Origin: Zoogloeaceae bacterium
GTDB taxonomy: Bacteria; Pseudomonadota; Gammaproteobacteria; Burkholderiales; Rhodocyclaceae
Reading direction: 5' to 3'
Length of the DNA stretch: 20,404 bases
NCBI GenBank assembly: GCA_031259605.1
Contig: JAIRLE010000006.1
Coordinates: forward strand, 1-20,404
Shown: one piece after another, positions 1 through 6,224 of the stretch
Layout of the letters: each line of letters begins with the position of its first letter
Position numbering within the stretch: position 1 is the stretch's first letter
Notes under the pieces: generated by a model
Told to the model about the DNA's origin: nothing
Database searches by the model: none
The model's input: the letters and a program-made list of their open reading frames with translations, nothing else
Translations under genes and position numbers: made by a program

Positions 1-28
1 TGACGCTTCCAGGCAGGATGCCTATAAT
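1..28 (+). promoter_or_regulatory. sigma70-type promoter of tRNA-Lys(TTT)
   Basis: A perfect -10 TATAAT lies at 23-28. The window opens with TGACG; if the preceding unseen base is T, the -35 is TTGACG with a 17-base spacer. The bases after the -10 (CGCCGCTC) are GC-rich, as in stable-RNA promoters under stringent control. Transcription would start near 35, about 12 bases before the mature tRNA. Confidence 0.75.
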
Positions 29-46
29 CGCCGCTCTTTTGTCGTG

Positions 47-119
47 GGGTCGGTAGCTCAGTCGGTAGAGCAGCGGACTTTTAATCCGTTGGTCGCGAGT
101 TCGAGTCTCGCCCGACCCA
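47..119 (+). tRNA. tRNA-Lys (anticodon TTT)
   Basis: All four arms fold by eye. The acceptor stem GGGTCGG pairs with CCGACCC, the D arm is GCTC/GAGC, the anticodon stem GCGGA/TCCGT encloses the loop CTTTTAA, and the T arm GCGAG/CTCGC encloses TTCGAGT. The 7-base anticodon loop puts TTT at positions 34-36, so it decodes AAA and AAG as lysine. The mature part is 73 bases and ends with discriminator A. The CCA end is not encoded (TGC follows) and must be added after transcription, unlike in the second lysine tRNA. No terminator is visible before the next promoter. Confidence 0.97.
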
Positions 120-145
120 TGCGCGCGCTACTCTGCATGCGCAAA

Positions 146-174
146 TTGCAATCAGGCTGCAAGTTTTGTATCAT
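146..174 (+). promoter_or_regulatory. promoter of tRNA-Lys(CTT)
   Basis: TTGCAA (146-151) and TATCAT (169-174) are separated by exactly 17 bases. The discriminator GCGCGCT is very GC-rich, which fits stringent control. Transcription should start near 181, just before the tRNA at 187. The second lysine tRNA therefore has its own promoter as well as possible readthrough from the first. Confidence 0.7.
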
Positions 175-186
175 GCGCGCTCGCTT

Positions 187-262
187 GGGGCGTTAGCTCA
201 GTTGGTAGAGCAGCGGACTCTTAATCCGTAGGTCCACAGTTCGAATCTGTGACGCCCCACCA
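187..262 (+). tRNA. tRNA-Lys (anticodon CTT)
   Basis: The acceptor stem GGGGCGT pairs with ACGCCCC, the D arm is GCTC/GAGC, the anticodon stem GCGGA/TCCGT encloses CTCTTAA, and the T arm CACAG/CTGTG encloses TTCGAAT. The anticodon CTT reads AAG only. The discriminator A is followed by an encoded CCA (260-262). The D and anticodon arms are almost identical to those of the upstream lysine tRNA, while the acceptor and T arms differ. The pair is therefore related but not a recent exact duplication. Confidence 0.97.
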
Positions 263-276
263 CGTTTTTCCACCCG

Positions 277-294
277 TGCGCCAAGACTGGCGCA
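277..294 (+). promoter_or_regulatory. hairpin between tRNA-Lys(CTT) and the small ORF
   Basis: A perfect 7-base inverted repeat, TGCGCCA/TGGCGCA with loop AGAC, lies 14 bases past the tRNA. No run of T follows it (AGGCGTTTCATG), so it is a poor intrinsic terminator. It could be an mRNA 5' end stabiliser, a processing signal after tRNA release, or a partial attenuator for the downstream small gene. Confidence 0.45.
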
Positions 295-318
295 AGGCGT
301 TTCATGTCAGGAGTTTTT

Positions 319-492
319 ATGGCCATTGCCCGCACTCGCCGCTCTTCCATTGAGCGTCGCTGTCTTTCCAAAACCGGCAAACGTATTTTTCGCGGCAAGG
401 GTTCCACCATGATGCGGATGATCTATCAGGCGGAATGCCAGGCGCGCAACCGGAAGTCGCTGGGCGAAAAAAAGGCGCGGACGCCGGAATAA
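319..492 (+). CDS. small, highly basic protein of unknown function (57 aa)
   Basis: I do not recognise a family. The chosen ATG at 319 has a good Shine-Dalgarno, AGGAG (309-313), at suitable spacing; an in-frame ATG at 304 has none. The protein is rich in Arg and Lys along its whole length (RTRRSS, IERRC, KTGKRIFRGKG, QARNRKSLGEKK) and has two Cys, no signal peptide and no membrane segment. Its size and charge resemble small ribosomal or RNA-binding proteins, but no ribosomal protein signature (L34, L36, S21) or RMF/ArfA pattern is evident. It starts 57 bases after tRNA-Lys(CTT) with no obvious promoter between, and an intrinsic terminator follows 18 bases after its stop. It may therefore be the mRNA part of a tRNA-mRNA transcript. 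RNA or ribosome association is inference only. Confidence 0.6.
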   Translation: MAIARTRRSSIERRCLSKTGKRIFRGKGSTMMRMIYQAECQARNRKSLGEKKARTPE

Positions 493-509
493 GAAACGCC
501 CTCGCCCAT

Positions 510-544
510 GCCCCGCAGCAACGCCTGTCGGGGCTTTTCTGTTT
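510..544 (+). terminator. intrinsic terminator after the small basic ORF
   Basis: GCCCCG (510-515) pairs with CGGGGC (529-534). The stem can extend inward by CAG/CTG with one bulged T. TTTTCTGTTT follows directly. It ends the tRNA-Lys/small-ORF unit and lies only about 10 bases before the next start codon at 555. Confidence 0.75.
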
Positions 545-554
545 CTGAACTCCC

Positions 555-2471
555 ATGTTCCTGCACCGGTTTGCGCGCGGATTGCTGATCTTGCCCAGGG
601 CGGGCAAGCGCCTGCTGGTGCTGTGCGTGGATGTCGCCCTTTGCGTCCTGACGATCTGGCTGGCGTACTATTTGCGTCTGGGCGAATGGTTGTGGCCGCT
701 GGGAAACCCGTCATTGCCGGGAATGCGCCCGCATCATGCCGCCCTGGCTTCCGTTGCGCTGGCGTTGCCGATTTTCATTCGCTGGGGATTTTATCGCGCG
801 ATTTTTCGCTATTCGGGCGTGGCGGCGGTGCGCGCCATCTGCATGGCGATGCTGTGTTACGGCACACTCTTCGCCGCGCTTCTTATGTTCATTGGATTGC
901 CGGGCGTGCCGCGCACCATCGGCATCATCCAGCCGCTGACGCTGTTTGTCGCGATCGCGCTTTCCCGCCTGCTGGCCCGTTACTGGCTGGGCGGCCTGTA
1001 CATGAAGCAGTCGGTGCTTGGCGCGCTGCCGAAGATGTTGATTTACGGCGCGGGCGACGCGGGCAGGCAACTGGCGGCGGCGCTGGCGCACAACATCGAA
1101 ATGCGCGTAATCGGTTTTCTCGATGACGACGCCAGCCTGCATGGACACACCCTGAACCGGCTGCCGGTGCATGACCCGAAACATCTGCCGGAGCTGGTCG
1201 CGCGTCTGGACGTCAAGGCCGTGTTGCTGGCCATGCCGCACATCGACCGCGCGCGCCGCAACGCGATTCTGGCGCGCATGGCCGCCGCGCATGTCGCCGT
1301 GCGTTCGCTGCCCGCGCTAACGTCGCTGGCGCAAGGCAGGGTGGGCATTGCCGATTTGCATGAACTGGACATCGACGATCTGCTGGGACGCGCGCCGGTT
1401 GCGCCCGATCCGCAATTGCTTACTCGCAACGTTGCGGGCAAGATGGTGCTGGTTACGGGCGCAGGCGGTTCCATCGGCAGCGAACTGTGCCGCCAGATTC
1501 TCACCCTTGACCCTGCGGCCTTGCTGTTGCTGGAACAGAGCGAGTTCGCCCTCTACCGCATCCATCACACGCTTGTCGAACAATATGGCAAGGTGGTTCG
1601 TATCGTTCCCCTGCTGGGTTCGGTGCGCGACATGGCAAGGTTTTCCGAAATCCTGCGCACTTTTTCCCCGCAGACGATTTACCACGCCGCTGCTTACAAA
1701 CACGTGCCGCTGGTCGAGGAAAACCTGGAAGAAGGACTGAAGAACAACGTGTTTGGCACCCTGATTGTCGCGCGGGCGGCAGAGGCGCATGGCGTGGCGG
1801 ACTTCGTGCTTATCAGTACCGACAAGGCGGTACGTCCCACCAACGTCATGGGCGCGAGCAAGCGTCTGGCGGAGATGGTGCTGCAGGCGCTGGCCGCGCG
1901 TCCGGAAAAAAGCGGCACCCGTTTTTCCATGGTGCGTTTCGGCAATGTGCTGGGGTCTTCCGGATCGGTGGTGCCGCGTTTTCGCCAGCAAATCCGCGCG
2001 GGTGGGCCGATCACGCTGACGCATCCCGAAGTGACCCGCTATTTCATGACCATCCCGGAAGCCGCGCAACTGGTGATCCAGGCCGGAGCAATGGCCTCGG
2101 AGGGACCGGGCGGCGACGTGTACGTGCTCGACATGGGCGAACCGGTGAAGATCCTGCATCTGGCCGAGCGCATGGTGGCGCTCTCCGGCCTGACCGTGCG
2201 GGACGCGGCGCGCCCCGATGGCGACATCCGCATCGATATCACCGGCCTGCGTCCCGGCGAAAAACTCTACGAAGAATTGCTGATCGGCGACAACCCGGAA
2301 GCGACAACGCATCCGCGCATCATGAAAGCGCGCGAGGGCTTCTTGCCTTGGCCGGAACTCGAGGCCCATCTCGCCCGCCTGCAAGCCGCCCTGGACGCCA
2401 ACGACCGCCCGCGCATCCGCCAGCTTCTCGCCATCACCGGAATCCGGACGCAGGAAGCGGCGGCGGATTAA
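555..2471 (+). CDS. membrane-anchored CapD/WbpM/FlaA1-type UDP-sugar dehydratase/epimerase (polysaccharide biosynthesis)
   Basis: This 638-aa protein has the layout of the PglF/WbpM class. About four membrane segments (roughly residues 20-145) are followed by a Rossmann-like domain starting IYGAGDAG (163-170) and then a catalytic SDR domain. The SDR domain carries TGAGGSIGSE (from 301), STDK (421-424) and NVMGASK, in which Met432-x3-Lys436 replaces the usual Tyr-x3-Lys. That change is typical of 4,6-dehydratases acting on UDP-N-acetylglucosamine. The family acts at the inner membrane in O-antigen, capsule or protein-glycan precursor synthesis; the exact substrate here is inference. The start has a weak ribosome site, but the N-terminus (LPRxxKRLL before the first membrane segment) looks family-like. 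No glycosyltransferase or flippase genes adjoin it. Its TAA overlaps the convergent NudL-type gene. Confidence 0.92.
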   Translation: MFLHRFARGLLILPRAGKRLLVLCVDVALCVLTIWLAYYLRLGEWLWPLGNPSLPGMRPHHAALASVALALPIFIRWGFYRAIFRYSGVAAVRAICMAMLCYGTLFAALLMFIGLPGVPRTIGIIQPLTLFVAIALSRLLARYWLGGLYMKQSVLGALPKMLIYGAGDAGRQLAAALAHNIEMRVIGFLDDDASLHGHTLNRLPVHDPKHLPELVARLDVKAVLLAMPHIDRARRNAILARMAAAHVAVRSLPALTSLAQGRVGIADLHELDIDDLLGRAPVAPDPQLLTRNVAGKMVLVTGAGGSIGSELCRQILTLDPAALLLLEQSEFALYRIHHTLVEQYGKVVRIVPLLGSVRDMARFSEILRTFSPQTIYHAAAYKHVPLVEENLEEGLKNNVFGTLIVARAAEAHGVADFVLISTDKAVRPTNVMGASKRLAEMVLQALAARPEKSGTRFSMVRFGNVLGSSGSVVPRFRQQIRAGGPITLTHPEVTRYFMTIPEAAQLVIQAGAMASEGPGGDVYVLDMGEPVKILHLAERMVALSGLTVRDAARPDGDIRIDITGLRPGEKLYEELLIGDNPEATTHPRIMKAREGFLPWPELEAHLARLQAALDANDRPRIRQLLAITGIRTQEAAAD

Positions 2472-3091
2472 TCCAGGCGCAGCTTTCTGGCGAGCGCCAG
2501 AATCATGCCCGCCGTTGCGCCCCAGATGCGGCGGGTCTGGTTTTCGCTTTCGCAGTCGATGACGGGATAACTGTGTGTCTTCCCCTTGTAGAGGATGGAT
2601 TCGCGCCGCCAGCTCGCCGGGTCGAAAAGGCGGGCGAGCGGGACCTCGAAGGCTTCCGCCACCTCGAAGGCGTCCAGCGTCAACGTGAAGGACGGCGGCA
2701 GCAGGGCGACGACGGGATAAATCAGGAAGCCGGTGGCGGTACGGTAGGCGGGAAGATAGCCAAGAATTTGCGGCAGGGTTCGCGCCAAGCCGATTTCCTC
2801 CTCGGCTTCGCGCAACGCCGTATGCGCCGGGCTGGCGTCGTCTTGCTCCATGCGTCCGCCGGGAAAACTGATTTGCCCGGGATGGTCACGCAAATGCTCG
2901 GTGCGGCGGGTAAGTAGCGCCTGCAAACCCTGCGCGCGCGGTGCCAGCGGAAAAAGCACGGCGGAGGGAATCAGCGCGGCCTCCGCCACGCCAGCGGCCT
3001 TGCCCGCCGCGAAATCGTCCTCATCCGTTGCCGCGACAGGCTCCGGAGCGAGGCAGGCTCGGATATGCGCCAGGTTGGGCGTCATCGGCAT
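2468..3091 (-). CDS. NudL-type Nudix CoA pyrophosphatase
   Basis: This predicted 207-aa Nudix hydrolase shows the UPF0035/CoA-type signature LLTRRTEHLRDHPGQISFPGG (split: LLTRRTEHLR, then DHPGQISFPGG), directly followed by the Nudix box ending REAEEEIGL. The box has Asp where the generic motif has its first Glu, as E. coli NudL also does. The family cleaves CoA and its derivatives to 4'-phosphopantetheine and 3',5'-ADP. The start at 3091 was chosen because it forms TGATG with the stop of the upstream protease gene, suggesting translational coupling; a second ATG two codons on (3085) is possible. The open frame continues upstream to 3673 but only as an antisense-frame artefact of the protease gene. 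The stop codon shares TTAA with the stop of the convergent gene. Confidence 0.9.
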   Translation of the reverse strand: MPMTPNLAHIRACLAPEPVAATDEDDFAAGKAAGVAEAALIPSAVLFPLAPRAQGLQALLTRRTEHLRDHPGQISFPGGRMEQDDASPAHTALREAEEEIGLARTLPQILGYLPAYRTATGFLIYPVVALLPPSFTLTLDAFEVAEAFEVPLARLFDPASWRRESILYKGKTHSYPVIDCESENQTRRIWGATAGMILALARKLRLD

Positions 3092-3759
3092 CAATAACTT
3101 TGCGTCAGCGTCATGGTGTCGCCGTCGCGCTCCATGCGCGTGCGGTTCAGAAAACTCATGCCCAACAGCACAACGGGCATGTTTTGCGGCAGTACCGAGG
3201 CTTCCACGTTGTTCAGGGTAATGTCGCCCACCTTGACGCTGTTCAGGCGCAATCGGTAAGTTGTCACCATGCCGTTGGCCGTATTGGAGATGCCGCGTTC
3301 CGCGTGTTTCAGATCCAGACCCAGGCGTTGAGCTTCGGATGCACCCATGGATACCGTGCTTGCGCCCGTATCCACCAGAAAACGCACGGAATGTCCGTTG
3401 ATGGCACCGTTGATCTGGAAATGCCCCCGTCCGTCGGCAATCAGTACGGCGCGGGCATTCGCGCCGGAAGATTCCGCGCCTACCGCGTTTTGCCCAACCC
3501 TGAGCGTGCGCCGGTTGCCGTAGACTTCCACCTGGACGCTTTCGCCCTGTATGGCAATGAGCCTGATGCCCTGGTATTCCTGCCCGACGGACAGGGCGCG
3601 GGGCGGAGCGCCATTGATCATCAACATGGCCTTGCTGCCGATGATGCCCGCCAGCCCCACATCGACCGCCCATGTCGGCAGCGCCAGAACGCCAACGCCA
3701 AGAGCCAATGCCAAGGCTCTACAATAACATCCCCATCTGTTTCGCGAGGTATTTTTCAT
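3091..3759 (-). CDS. exported retropepsin-like aspartic protease (clan AA, TIGR02281-like)
   Basis: This 222-aa protein opens with a basic n-region and a hydrophobic stretch ending LPTWA, a likely Sec signal peptide (cleavage near residue 30), so it probably acts in the periplasm or at the membrane. The catalytic motif is FLVDTGAST with Asp130. The C-terminal VVLLGMSFLNR is the second conserved block of single-domain bacterial retropepsins, which act as dimers. The ATG at 3759 was chosen over one at 3774 because the signal peptide begins there and AGGA lies just upstream. The start codon shares the palindrome CATG with the divergent amidotransferase start. Substrates of this family are mostly unknown. 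It is coupled to the NudL-type gene by TGATG. Confidence 0.85.
   Translation of the reverse strand: MKNTSRNRWGCYCRALALALGVGVLALPTWAVDVGLAGIIGSKAMLMINGAPPRALSVGQEYQGIRLIAIQGESVQVEVYGNRRTLRVGQNAVGAESSGANARAVLIADGRGHFQINGAINGHSVRFLVDTGASTVSMGASEAQRLGLDLKHAERGISNTANGMVTTYRLRLNSVKVGDITLNNVEASVLPQNMPVVLLGMSFLNRTRMERDGDTMTLTQSY
3720..3725 (+). promoter_or_regulatory. candidate -10 element for the amidotransferase gene
   Basis: TACAAT lies 32 bases before the ATG at 3758, inside the signal-peptide coding part of the divergent protease gene. No good -35 is seen 16-18 bases upstream. The position fits a short leader with GAGG (3746-3749) as ribosome site. Confidence 0.35.
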
Positions 3760-4474
3760 GAATCCTGTCGCCATTTTCCGCCACTCCCCTACTGAAGGCC
3801 CCGGCTATTTTGCCATATTCCTGGAATCCCGCCGCATTCCGTGGGCCTTGATTCCGCTGGACGCGGGCGCAAATGTGCCGGAAAGCGCCGACGCCTGGTC
3901 CGGACTGTGCTTCATGGGCGGACCGATGAGCGTCAATGAGGATTTGCCATGGATCGCGCCCGCCTGCGCCCTGATTCGTGACGCGATCAAAAAGGATATT
4001 CCCGTCCTGGGGCATTGTTTGGGCGGACAGTTGATCAGCAAGGCGCTGGGCGGCGTGGTCAGCAGGAATCCTGTGCCGGAAATCGGCTGGAGCGTCCTGG
4101 ACGGCGGCGCGGACGCCGTTTCCCGGCGCTGGCTGGGCGGTTATGCGGGCAGGATGTTGGACGTGTTCCAGTGGCATGGCGAGACATTTAGTCTGCCGGA
4201 GGGGGCGACGCTCATCGCCAAAAATGCCTGTTGCGCCCACCAGATTGCCGCGCTGGGGCCACATCTTGCCCTGCAATGCCATGTCGAGATGCTTGCGGAA
4301 ATGATTGACGACTGGTGCGCGCATTGGCAGGAAGAAGTTGCGCCCACGCCGCTGCCCAGCGTACAGACGCCAGAACGCATCAGGGCGGAATTGCCGGAAA
4401 AACTCCCGGTGCTGCGGCGGGTCGCCGACCAGCTTTACGGCGCATGGGTTTCGGGTCTCGGTGGCGGCGCGTAA
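3758..4474 (+). CDS. class I glutamine amidotransferase (GMP synthase-like domain protein)
   Basis: This 238-aa stand-alone GATase1 domain has the complete catalytic triad: Cys87 in GHCLGGQLIS, with His175 and Glu177 in LQCHVEM. Such proteins hydrolyse glutamine or a related amide; their acceptor is generally unknown and no synthetase partner domain is present. GAGG at 3746-3749 supports the start. The gene ends 3 bases before the earP start, so the two are probably co-transcribed and coupled. The MGGPMSVNED and FQWHGETF blocks are typical of the GMP synthase-like subgroup. A link to EarP/EF-P function would be inference from position only. Confidence 0.88.
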   Translation: MNPVAIFRHSPTEGPGYFAIFLESRRIPWALIPLDAGANVPESADAWSGLCFMGGPMSVNEDLPWIAPACALIRDAIKKDIPVLGHCLGGQLISKALGGVVSRNPVPEIGWSVLDGGADAVSRRWLGGYAGRMLDVFQWHGETFSLPEGATLIAKNACCAHQIAALGPHLALQCHVEMLAEMIDDWCAHWQEEVAPTPLPSVQTPERIRAELPEKLPVLRRVADQLYGAWVSGLGGGA

Positions 4475-4477
4475 TCC

Positions 4478-5569
4478 ATGCGCTGGGACATCTTTTGCAA
4501 GGTCATCGACAACTTTGGCGATGTCGGCGTCTGCTGGCGGCTGGCGCGGCAACTGGCGGCAGAACACGCTGCGGACGTGCACCTGTGGCTGGACGATCCC
4601 GCGCCGCTTACGCGGCTTGCGCCGGACTTCAAGGTTTTCCCCGTCAGGGTCTGTCCCTGGCGAAACCCCTTGTCATTCGGCGATGCGGCGGATGTGGTCA
4701 TCGAAGCCTTCGGCTGCGAACTGCCGGAAAACTACCTGCAAGCGATGGCGGCACGCGCGCGTCCGCCCTGCTGGCTGAATCTGGAATACCTGAGCGCCGA
4801 AGACTGGGTGGAGGGCTGTCACGGCCTCGCTTCGCCGCATCCGCGCTTGCCGCTGGTCAAATATTTTTTCTTTCCCGGCTTTACCAAGAAAACCGGCGGC
4901 CTGTTGCGGGAAAGACATTTGCTGGCGCAGCGGCAAGCCGTCCTCCCCAAGCACAACGCCTTGCTGGCGGAAAGCCCCGGCAGTCTCATCGTCAGCCTGT
5001 TCTGCTACGACAGCGCGCCGCTGTCCGCCCTGTTTGCCGCTTGGGCGGCAGAAGCAAGCCCGCTGGTGTGCCTCCTTTTTCCGGACAAACCGTTGACCGC
5101 CGTCCACGCCACGCTGGGCGCGCCACAAGACGCGAACGGCTGGCGGTTGGGCGCGGCGGGGCAAATCCGCCTTGTCCCCGTTCCTTTTTTGCCGCAGGAC
5201 GGTTACGACGAATTGCTCGCCGCCTGCAACCTGAATTTCGTGCGCGGCGAAGATTCCTTCGTCCGCGCGCAATGGGCGGCACAGCCTTTCGTCTGGCAGC
5301 CCTATTCACAGGAAAACGACGCGCACCTGCATAAATTGACCGCGTTTTTGCAACGTTATGCCGCCGATCTGCCAGAGCAGGCGCGGGCGACGCTGGCCGC
5401 TTTCTGGCGCGAATGGAATGGTGCAGGCGCGGCGATCTCCCGTCTTTGGCCGGAACTGCGCGGGCAGCTTGAACTGCTGGCGCGGCATGGGAAAAACTGG
5501 CGCGCGCATTTGCTGGCGCAGGATGATCTGGCGTCCGCGCTCGTCAAATTTTGCGCGACGCGCGTATAA
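4478..5569 (+). CDS. earP: EF-P arginine rhamnosyltransferase EarP
   Basis: This 363-aa protein matches EarP. The N-terminus WDIFCKVIDNFGDVGVCWRL contains Asp11 and Asp15, which align with the essential Asp13 and Asp17 of the Pseudomonas enzyme. The C-terminal half has RGEDSFVRAQWA with Glu258-Asp259, the conserved acidic pair of the sugar-nucleotide site. EarP uses dTDP-L-rhamnose to rhamnosylate Arg32 of elongation factor P, activating it for polyproline translation. The target gene, efp, follows 36 bases downstream and has Arg32. It starts 3 bases after the amidotransferase stop. The dTDP-rhamnose genes (rmlABCD) are not in this window. Confidence 0.96.
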   Translation: MRWDIFCKVIDNFGDVGVCWRLARQLAAEHAADVHLWLDDPAPLTRLAPDFKVFPVRVCPWRNPLSFGDAADVVIEAFGCELPENYLQAMAARARPPCWLNLEYLSAEDWVEGCHGLASPHPRLPLVKYFFFPGFTKKTGGLLRERHLLAQRQAVLPKHNALLAESPGSLIVSLFCYDSAPLSALFAAWAAEASPLVCLLFPDKPLTAVHATLGAPQDANGWRLGAAGQIRLVPVPFLPQDGYDELLAACNLNFVRGEDSFVRAQWAAQPFVWQPYSQENDAHLHKLTAFLQRYAADLPEQARATLAAFWREWNGAGAAISRLWPELRGQLELLARHGKNWRAHLLAQDDLASALVKFCATRV

Positions 5570-5570
5570 T
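5565..5570 (+). promoter_or_regulatory. candidate -10 element of an efp promoter
   Basis: A perfect TATAAT overlaps the TAA stop of earP (5567-5569). The -35 region is weak. The leader would be about 28 bases. This suggests that efp can be transcribed independently of earP, as expected for an abundant translation factor. Confidence 0.5.
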
Positions 5571-5605
5571 CTGCCGTCTTTTTTTAACGCATACGCTGAA
5601 TCATC

Positions 5606-6163
5606 ATGAAAATCGCTCAGGAACTCCGCTCCGGCAACGTCATCATGGCAGGCAATGACCCGCTGGTGGTGCAGAAAACCGAATACAACAAATCCGGCCG
5701 CAATGCCGCCGTGGTCAAGATGAAATTGAAGAATCTCTTGTCCGGCGCGGCTTCCGAGGCCGTCTATCGCGCCGACGACAAGTTCGAGGTGGTGCAGCTC
5801 GACCGGAAGGAAGTGAGCTACTCCTACTTCGCCGACCCCATGTACGTGTTCATGGACGCCGAGTACAACCAGTACGACATCGAGGCCGAGAACATGACCG
5901 ACGCCCTGAAATACCTGGAAGACGGAATGCCCTGCGAAGTGGTGTTCTATAACGACAAGGCCATTTCCGTGGAACTGCCCACCTCGGTGGTGCGCGTAGT
6001 GACCTACACCGAACCCGCGGTGAAAGGCGACACTTCCGGCAAGGTGATGAAACCCGCCAGGATTCCCACCGGCTTTGAATTGCAGGTTCCAGCTTTCGTG
6101 GAAATCGGCGACAGGATCGAAATCGACACCCGCACCGACGAGTATCGCAATCGCGTGAAATGA
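5606..6163 (+). CDS. efp: elongation factor P
   Basis: This 185-aa, full-length, three-domain EF-P rescues ribosomes stalled on consecutive prolines. The tip loop reads YNKSGRNAAVV with Arg at position 32, the residue rhamnosylated by EarP, and not the lysine found in EpmA-type systems. This agrees with the adjacent earP gene. Other family marks are YSYFADPMYVFMD and the C-terminal GDRIEIDTRTDEYRNRVK. The Shine-Dalgarno is weak (GCTGAATC), but the MKIAQELR start matches the family. A hairpin terminator follows 17 bases after the stop. Confidence 0.98.
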   Translation: MKIAQELRSGNVIMAGNDPLVVQKTEYNKSGRNAAVVKMKLKNLLSGAASEAVYRADDKFEVVQLDRKEVSYSYFADPMYVFMDAEYNQYDIEAENMTDALKYLEDGMPCEVVFYNDKAISVELPTSVVRVVTYTEPAVKGDTSGKVMKPARIPTGFELQVPAFVEIGDRIEIDTRTDEYRNRVK

Positions 6164-6180
6164 GGCGAAGACATCCATGA

Positions 6181-6208
6181 AAAAGCCCGGCGACGCCGGG
6201 CTTTTTTG
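6181..6208. terminator. bidirectional intrinsic terminator between efp and pilU
   Basis: GCCCGGC (6186-6192), loop GAC, GCCGGGC (6196-6202), flanked by AAAAA on the left and TTTTTT on the right. It therefore works as an intrinsic terminator on both strands. It lies between the converging efp stop (6163) and pilU stop (6225). Confidence 0.92.
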
Positions 6209-6224
6209 CCAGGGTTCGTGTCGG

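Noticed and set aside
118..180. Direct repeat CATGCGCGC (118-126 and 172-180) as a possible att site beside tRNA-Lys
   Set aside because: Only 9 bases of simple GC-alternating sequence, with no integrase or foreign genes next to it.
2468..3673. Single 401-codon protein fusing a new N-terminal half to the Nudix domain
   Set aside because: The first half is an out-of-frame reading of the protease gene. The TGATG junction at 3091 gives a normal 207-aa Nudix protein.
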